The notes under the pieces were generated by a model. It was not told the DNA's origin. It did not search any database and worked only from the letters and a program-made list of their open reading frames with translations. A stretch of 64,000 nucleotides of DNA from Amycolatopsis echigonensis (GTDB taxonomy: Bacteria > Actinomycetota > Actinomycetes > Mycobacteriales > Pseudonocardiaceae): the NCBI RefSeq assembly GCF_014174495.1, contig NZ_JACJHR010000006.1, positions 62,001 through 126,000 of the forward strand, read 5' to 3'. Below, piece after piece: positions 59,608 through 64,000 of this stretch (the stretch's first letter is position 1; the number at the start of each line of letters is the position of its first letter). Both the position numbers and the translations under genes were made by a program.

Positions 59608-60716
59608 CGGCCGGAGAACGAGCCTTGCGCGTGCTCGTCGCACCCGACTCGTTCAAGGGCTCGGCCGGCGCGGCCGAAGCCGCCCGGTGGCTGGCTGAAG
59701 GCTGGGCCGCGGTGCGCCGGCACGACGAGATGCGGGAACTGCCGCTTGCCGACGGCGGCGAGGGCACTCTCGACACGGTCGCCGCGGTCGTGCCGGGTGC
59801 GCGCAGGATGCCGGTCACCGTGCCGGGGCCGCACGGCAGCCCGGCGCACGCGTACTGGCTTCTGTTGCCCGACGGCACCGGCGTTGTCGAACTCGCCTCG
59901 ACCAGCGGCCTCACGCTGCTCGACCGGCCCCGCCCCGCCACGGCGCACACGCTCGGCTTCGGCCGCGCGATCGCCGCCGCTCTCGACGCTGGCGTGCCTC
60001 GGCTTCTGCTCGCCCTGGGCGGGTCCGCATCGACGGACGGCGGCGCCGGGGTCCTCACCGCGCTCGGTGCTCGGCTGCTCGACGAGGCAGGAAACCCGGT
60101 TCCGCAAGGAAATCGCGGTCTGGCACAGCTGCGAACCATTGACTGCACAGGGCTCCGCCCCCTGCCGCGCGCGGGTGTGACGGTGCTCAGCGACGTGACC
60201 AATCCGCTGCTCGGACCTACCGGCGCCGCAGCAGTTTTCGGCCCGCAGAAGGGGTTTTCGCCGGTCGATCTCCCCGCCGCCGAGCGCAATCTCCGGCGGC
60301 TCGCCGACCGGCTGGACGCCGATGCGGCCGCGCCCGGGGCCGGTGCGGCGGGCGGGACCGCGTTCGGGCTCCTGGCCTGGGGAGCGCAGCTGGCCTGGGG
60401 AAGCGAGTTCGTCGGCGCACTGGCCGGGCTGCCTGCCGCCGTCGCGGGCGCGGACGTCGTCGTCACCGGGGAGGGCCGGTTCGACACGCAATCCCGGTCG
60501 GGAAAACTCGCTGGCCACGTGTCCGCGCTCGCAGCCGCGGCGCGGGTGCCCGCGCTCGTCGTCGCGGGCCGGATCGCCGCGCCGATCACGGGACTGTTCC
60601 AGGCCGCCGAGGACCTGTCCGAACTCGCCGGCGACCAGGCCCGGGCGACCGCCGATCCGGCGCGCTACCTGCGCCGTGCCGGAGAAAGGCTGGCCCGCCG
60701 GATGCCAGCGCACTGA
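59604..60716 (+). CDS. Glycerate kinase (GarK/GlxK family)
   Basis: A 370-aa type I glycerate kinase. Family blocks: 'VLVAPDSFKGSAGAAEAARWLAEG', 'ELPLADGGEGTLDTV', 'GVVELASTSGLTLL', 'LLLALGGSASTDGGAGVLTALGARLLD', 'LSDVTNPLLGPTGAAAVFGPQKG' and 'DVVVTGEGRFDTQSRSGKLAGHV'. The enzyme phosphorylates glycerate to 2-phosphoglycerate, the usual end step of sugar-acid degradation, so it links this operon to glycolysis. ATG 59604 overlaps the upstream stop. Confidence 0.93.
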   Translation: MTAGERALRVLVAPDSFKGSAGAAEAARWLAEGWAAVRRHDEMRELPLADGGEGTLDTVAAVVPGARRMPVTVPGPHGSPAHAYWLLLPDGTGVVELASTSGLTLLDRPRPATAHTLGFGRAIAAALDAGVPRLLLALGGSASTDGGAGVLTALGARLLDEAGNPVPQGNRGLAQLRTIDCTGLRPLPRAGVTVLSDVTNPLLGPTGAAAVFGPQKGFSPVDLPAAERNLRRLADRLDADAAAPGAGAAGGTAFGLLAWGAQLAWGSEFVGALAGLPAAVAGADVVVTGEGRFDTQSRSGKLAGHVSALAAAARVPALVVAGRIAAPITGLFQAAEDLSELAGDQARATADPARYLRRAGERLARRMPAH

Positions 60717-60781
60717 CCTGCCCGTCGATCACGTTCGCGCCCGCCGGGCGGGCGCCCGAACCTGCACAGGAAAGGAAAGCC

Positions 60782-62158
60782 ATGACGATCGCCAGTGTCG
60801 ATCCGACGACCGGAACCGTCCGCAAGGAGTTCGCCGCGCACAGCCCGGCCGAGGTCGAGGACCGGATCGCCGCGGCGCAGACCGCGTTCCGCGAACTGGC
60901 TGGCACCACCTTCGGCCAGCGCGCGGCGTGGCTGCACCGCGCCGCCGACCTGCTGGAGGCCGAGGTCGACGACGTCGCCGAGCTGATCACCGCGGAAATG
61001 GGCAAGACGCTCGCCTCCGCGCGCTACGAAACGCTCAAGTCGGCTGCCGGCCTGCGCCATTTCGCCGACCACGCCGAGCGGTACCTCGAGCCGGAACGGC
61101 CGGTCGACCCGGCGGCTGTGGGCGCCGCGGACCTCGCCGTCCGCTTCGAGCCGCTCGGGGTGATTCTCGCGGTCATGCCCTGGAATTACCCGCTCTGGCA
61201 GACGATTCGCTTCGCCGCGCCCGCTTTGATGGCCGGGAACACCGGGCTGCTCAAGCACGCCTCGAACGTCCCGCAATGCGCTCTTTACCTCGGAGAGCTT
61301 TTCGACCGCGCCGGATTCCCCGCCGGGTCTTTCCCCGCCCTGCTCATCGAAGCGAAGCAGGTGGCTCCGCTTCTCGCGGACCGCCGGATCCGCGCGGCGA
61401 CGCTGACCGGATCCGTGGCAGCCGGCTCCGCTGTGGCCGAGGCAGCGGGGCGGAACATCAAGAAGACCGTGCTCGAACTCGGGGGCACTGACGTGTTCCT
61501 GGTACTCCCGAGCGCGGACCTCGCGAAGGCCGCCGAAGCGGCGGTGACCGCGCGGGTACAGAACTCCGGGCAGTCCTGCATCGCCGCGAAGCGCTACTAC
61601 GTCCACGCTGATGTCTACGACGAATTCACCGCACGGTTCGTCGAAGGGATGGCGGCGACGACTGCCGGGGACCCCCGTGACCCGGCAACGACTTTCGGTC
61701 CGCTGGCCACCGAACGCGGGCGGCGTGACGTCGAAGAACTCGTGGACGACGCGATCGCGAAGGGCGCGACTGTCCTGACCGGCGGCCGGACGCCGGGCGG
61801 GCCGGGGTTCTTCTATCCCGCGACAGTCCTTTCCGGACTGACGCCGGACATGCGGCTGTACCGCGAGGAATGCTTCGGCCCGGTCGCCTGCGTGCACCGC
61901 GTCGCCGATCTCGACGAGGCGATCAGGCTCGCCAACGACTCCGACTTCGGGCTCAGCTCCAGCGTCTGGACCGCCGATCCGGACGAGATCGAGCGCGCGA
62001 CCCGCGAGATCGAAGCCGGGGGAGTGTTCGTCAACGGGCTCACCGCTTCGTTCCCCGGCGTCCCCTTCGGCGGGACCAAGGATTCCGGCTACGGCCGCGA
62101 GCTGTCGGCGCACGGGATCCGGGAATTCGTCAACGTCAAAACCGTCTGGCGGGCCTGA
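60782..62158 (+). CDS. NAD(P)-dependent succinate-semialdehyde/aldehyde dehydrogenase (GabD1-like)
   Basis: A 458-aa aldehyde dehydrogenase; ATG with GGAAAGGAAAG upstream. 'VMPWNYPLWQTIRFAAPALMAGNTGLLKHASNVPQ' is the cofactor segment, 'LELGGTDVFLV' carries the general-base Glu, 'NSGQSCIAAKRYYVH' the catalytic Cys, and 'EECFGPVACVHRV' and 'PFGGTKDSGYGRELSAHGIREFVNVKTV' the C-terminal blocks. Length and 'ASNVPQCA' fit the short GabD1/GabD2 subclass. In this operon it probably oxidises an aldehyde intermediate such as tartronate or a related semialdehyde. Confidence 0.92.
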   Translation: MTIASVDPTTGTVRKEFAAHSPAEVEDRIAAAQTAFRELAGTTFGQRAAWLHRAADLLEAEVDDVAELITAEMGKTLASARYETLKSAAGLRHFADHAERYLEPERPVDPAAVGAADLAVRFEPLGVILAVMPWNYPLWQTIRFAAPALMAGNTGLLKHASNVPQCALYLGELFDRAGFPAGSFPALLIEAKQVAPLLADRRIRAATLTGSVAAGSAVAEAAGRNIKKTVLELGGTDVFLVLPSADLAKAAEAAVTARVQNSGQSCIAAKRYYVHADVYDEFTARFVEGMAATTAGDPRDPATTFGPLATERGRRDVEELVDDAIAKGATVLTGGRTPGGPGFFYPATVLSGLTPDMRLYREECFGPVACVHRVADLDEAIRLANDSDFGLSSSVWTADPDEIERATREIEAGGVFVNGLTASFPGVPFGGTKDSGYGRELSAHGIREFVNVKTVWRA

Positions 62159-62204
62159 CCTGTCCTCGTTCCTGCCACTAGTCCACCGCGAAGGAGTTTC
62201 AACG

Positions 62205-62516
62205 ATGAAACCGGCACCGAAGATGCAGGCGGTGATGGTGCTCTACCATCTCGGCGAGCAAGGCCTGTGGGAGCACCATTTGTTCGGGGCGCTGCGACAG
62301 CACTACCGCGACGCAGAACTGTCCGGGCTGCGCGAGGGCCTGGTCGGTCTGTCCACTGTGGGCTGGCTGGACGTGGTCGGGCAGCGCAGCCATCGCGGCC
62401 ATCTCCTGCGCCGCTACGCGCTGGCCGCGTCCGCGAGGCGGCTCGTCGAGTACCAGCTCGACCTTCGGCGGTACCTGCCGGTCGAACTGCCAATCCCCGC
62501 GGGGAGGCAAACATGA
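62205..62516 (+). CDS. Small hypothetical protein, possible winged-helix
   Basis: A 103-aa protein; ATG with AAGGAG eight bases upstream. Predicted helices: 'PAPKMQAVMVLYHLGEQGLWEHHLFGALRQHY', 'LSGLREGLVGLSTVGWLDVV', then 'RGHLLRRYALAASARRLVEYQLDLRRYL'. The pattern of a short helical bundle with a Gly-rich turn and basic terminal segment resembles PadR or small winged-helix proteins, but no family was recognised. It overlaps the transporter gene by ATGA and is translationally coupled to it. Confidence 0.75.
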   Translation: MKPAPKMQAVMVLYHLGEQGLWEHHLFGALRQHYRDAELSGLREGLVGLSTVGWLDVVGQRSHRGHLLRRYALAASARRLVEYQLDLRRYLPVELPIPAGRQT

Positions 62517-63532
62517 GCGCCTCAGGCTCTGCGGCCGACTTGGCCGAACGGTCCCGCCTGGCCGACGGCAAGAAGACCCGGATGGGGATGATCTACGCGA
62601 TCCTCGCCGCTCCCGCGCTCGGCCTCGCCTTCGGCTTGCTGGGCTCGATCGTCTCCACCCCGCCGTTCGACCGGCAGCAGCCGACCGGCGCTTTCGCGCT
62701 CGTCGCCGCGCTGCAAGTGCCGTTCGGCGTCCTGGCGATCGCGGTGTTCCTGCTCGTGACCGGAACCTGGCGCGACACCGGCCGGATCCTCGGGCACCGG
62801 GTCAGCTGGTGGAACCTCTTCGTCGCGGTAGGCGGATTCGTGGGCGACCTGTGCTTCGCCGCCGCCTCCGGGCTGATCGGCGGCGCGCTCGCCGGGTCCA
62901 TCGGAGCGCTCGCCGGCGTGGTGGGCGCGATCGTCGCGGCCGTGCTGTACCGCGAACGCATCCTGCGCGCCTCCACGGTGCTCGGCCTGGCCGCACTGGC
63001 CGTCGGGATCTGGCTCGCCGTCTCCGGCGGCGAACTCGGCGCGCCGACGCACGGCTGGTACTTCCTGGTCGGTCTGCTCGTCATCGTGGCCGCCGTGCTC
63101 ACCTGGGGGTTCGAGAGCTTCGCGATCACCGCGGGCACCGACCTCATGCCGCCGGAGAGCTTCCTGTGGTGGCGGGCGTTCCTCGAACTCCTCATCGCCG
63201 ACGTCCTGCTCGTCGTGCTGTTCCCGGAAGGACGGCGGATCGCGGCCGACGCCTGGGCGCAACCGCGGCTCGTGGCGATCGGAGCGGTGATCGGGCTCGG
63301 CTGGGCGATCTGGATGATCATGGGCTACTACATCGGGATCTCTTACGCGGGCGCGGTCCGCGGCGGCGTGCTCACCAACACTCTCGCGTTCTTCTTCATC
63401 GCGTTTTTCTCGCTCACCGTTTACGGGGCGCCGTTCAGCACGTACGTCATCGTCGGATCAGCCATCACCATCGTCGGCACGCTTTTCATCGTCACCGAAC
63501 CCAAAGCGCACCTTGCCCGGCTGCGCTCCTGA
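62513..63532 (+). CDS. DMT/EamA-like membrane transporter
   Basis: A 339-aa integral membrane protein with about ten helices, the drug/metabolite-transporter layout. ATG 62513 with GGGGAGG upstream. Duplicated halves are visible: 'MIYAILAAPALGLAFGLLGSIV' ... 'LIGGALAGSIGALAGVVGAIVAAVLYRERI', and 'WYFLVGLLVIVAAVLTWGFESFAI' ... 'AVRGGVLTNTLAFFFIAFFSLTVYGAP'. 'VLYRERI' is the EamA-type 'LGE' equivalent. Likely imports or exports the substrate of this operon. The first about 20 residues are soluble and charged. Confidence 0.85.
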   Translation: MSASGSAADLAERSRLADGKKTRMGMIYAILAAPALGLAFGLLGSIVSTPPFDRQQPTGAFALVAALQVPFGVLAIAVFLLVTGTWRDTGRILGHRVSWWNLFVAVGGFVGDLCFAAASGLIGGALAGSIGALAGVVGAIVAAVLYRERILRASTVLGLAALAVGIWLAVSGGELGAPTHGWYFLVGLLVIVAAVLTWGFESFAITAGTDLMPPESFLWWRAFLELLIADVLLVVLFPEGRRIAADAWAQPRLVAIGAVIGLGWAIWMIMGYYIGISYAGAVRGGVLTNTLAFFFIAFFSLTVYGAPFSTYVIVGSAITIVGTLFIVTEPKAHLARLRS

Positions 63533-63558
63533 ACCACCGCACCCAGAACGGAGACCAC

Positions 63559-63831
63559 ATGTCTGCCCGAATGTCCACATCGGACTCGACCGACGACGGC
63601 GCGCTCGCCGACGCGTACCTGCGCCGCAGCGCCCGCGCCAAGCTGCGCCGCCTCTCCGGGCTGATCGTGCTGTGCGCGCTTCTGCTCGCAGTCCTCGTGC
63701 TGATCTACGCCGAAGGCTGGTACTCCGGGCCGGGAGCCGGCGGCGCGGGCTGGGTGTTCGTCGGCATCGGCGTGGCGGCGGCCGCGATCGCGGCGGTCGT
63801 CATCGACATCGTCTACCGGAAGGAACTCTGA
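63559..63831 (+). CDS. Small two-helix membrane protein
   Basis: A 90-aa protein. A charged N-terminus ('DSTDDGALADAYLRRSARAKLRRL') is followed by two predicted transmembrane segments 'LSGLIVLCALLLAVLVLIYA' and 'GWVFVGIGVAAAAIAAVVID'. GGAG lies just upstream of ATG 63559. It follows the transporter by 26 bases and precedes another tiny membrane gene by 4, so it may be an accessory subunit of the transporter. No family recognised. Confidence 0.75.
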   Translation: MSARMSTSDSTDDGALADAYLRRSARAKLRRLSGLIVLCALLLAVLVLIYAEGWYSGPGAGGAGWVFVGIGVAAAAIAAVVIDIVYRKEL

Positions 63832-63835
63832 GATC

Positions 63836-63991
63836 ATGGCTTCTCCTGCCGAACCGCCGTCCGAGACCGTCGCCCATGATCTGCCGTTGCTCAACGCACG
63901 CCGCTGGGCGCTGGGATTCCTGGCCTTCGCGATCGTCCTCGCAGTCGTGTTCGCTGAGTTCCTGGTCGGTTTCGTTGCCCACGCGCACTGA
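63836..63991 (+). CDS. Tiny single-pass membrane protein
   Basis: A 51-aa frame from ATG 63836 to TGA 63991: a polar N-terminus 'MASPAEPPSETVAHDLPLLN' then one predicted transmembrane helix 'WALGFLAFAIVLAVVFAEFL' and 'VGFVAHAH' at the end. It starts four bases after the previous stop with GGAAGG in that gene's last codons as ribosome site. The coding-like GC3, tight spacing and membrane helix support a real gene; its His-rich end could bind metal. Confidence 0.65.
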   Translation: MASPAEPPSETVAHDLPLLNARRWALGFLAFAIVLAVVFAEFLVGFVAHAH

Positions 63992-64000
63992 CCTGGGGCA

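Noticed and set aside
1-64000. CRISPR arrays, tRNA and rRNA genes, insertion sequences with terminal repeats
   Set aside because: No regularly spaced repeats, no tRNA cloverleaf and no transposase frames were seen in the window; only the serine recombinase relic suggests mobility.

Overview
The window is high-GC DNA with dense genes, frequent GTG starts, ATGA/GTGA stop-start overlaps and many Tat/lipoprotein, LacI, IclR and PucR-type genes. This points to an actinomycete, most likely a Pseudonocardiaceae member such as Amycolatopsis; that placement is inference from gene style, not from a marker gene.

Left part (1-24,100): an accessory catabolic region. It holds a truncated MarR regulator, a SitI3-like immunity gene facing a decayed RHS tail, a LysR regulator with a galactarate/talarate-type dehydratase, an amidase remnant, then a serine hydrolase and IclR regulator divergent from a complete five-gene dipeptide/oligopeptide ABC importer. 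A degenerate ROK protein, a creatininase-family amidohydrolase and a glucarate-dehydratase-like enolase follow. Next is a coherent D-amino-acid/dipeptide cluster on the minus strand (amidohydrolase, M19 dipeptidase, DadA-like oxidase, RidA, PucR regulator) with a divergent serine hydrolase. Decayed genes (Trypco2, serine recombinase tail) lie among these.

Middle part (24,500-51,300): a large defence and DNA-processing island. It opens with DUF488 and a convergent partner, then an SbcC/SbcD-type pair behind an ECF sigma factor, then a divergent HTH-N6-adenine methylase carrying an HsdS-like end. Converging on that methylase is an 18.5-kb six-gene minus-strand operon. In transcription order it encodes a giant Ser/Thr kinase-DEAD helicase-DUF1998-Vsr-like nuclease fusion, an SNF2 helicase (DrmD-like), an Eco57I/PglX/DrmMI-type methylase of 1370 aa, McrB with a DUF4357 N-terminus, McrC, and a UvrD-type helicase with a RelE-like N-terminus. 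The gene content looks like class 1 DISARM merged with McrBC and fronted by a protein kinase. I regard it as the most interesting system in the window.

Right part (51,500-64,000): an HhH-like hypothetical gene and a CYTH-domain remnant, then a sugar-oxidation regulon. It contains a GMC oxidoreductase plus gluconate-2-dehydrogenase-subunit-3-like partner, a LacI repressor, and a divergent operon of Gfo/Idh/MocA oxidoreductase, DUF993 protein, sugar isomerase-like TIM barrel, glycerate kinase, semialdehyde dehydrogenase, small hypothetical protein, DMT-like transporter and two tiny membrane proteins. Matching LacI-type operators occur in front of both transcription units.
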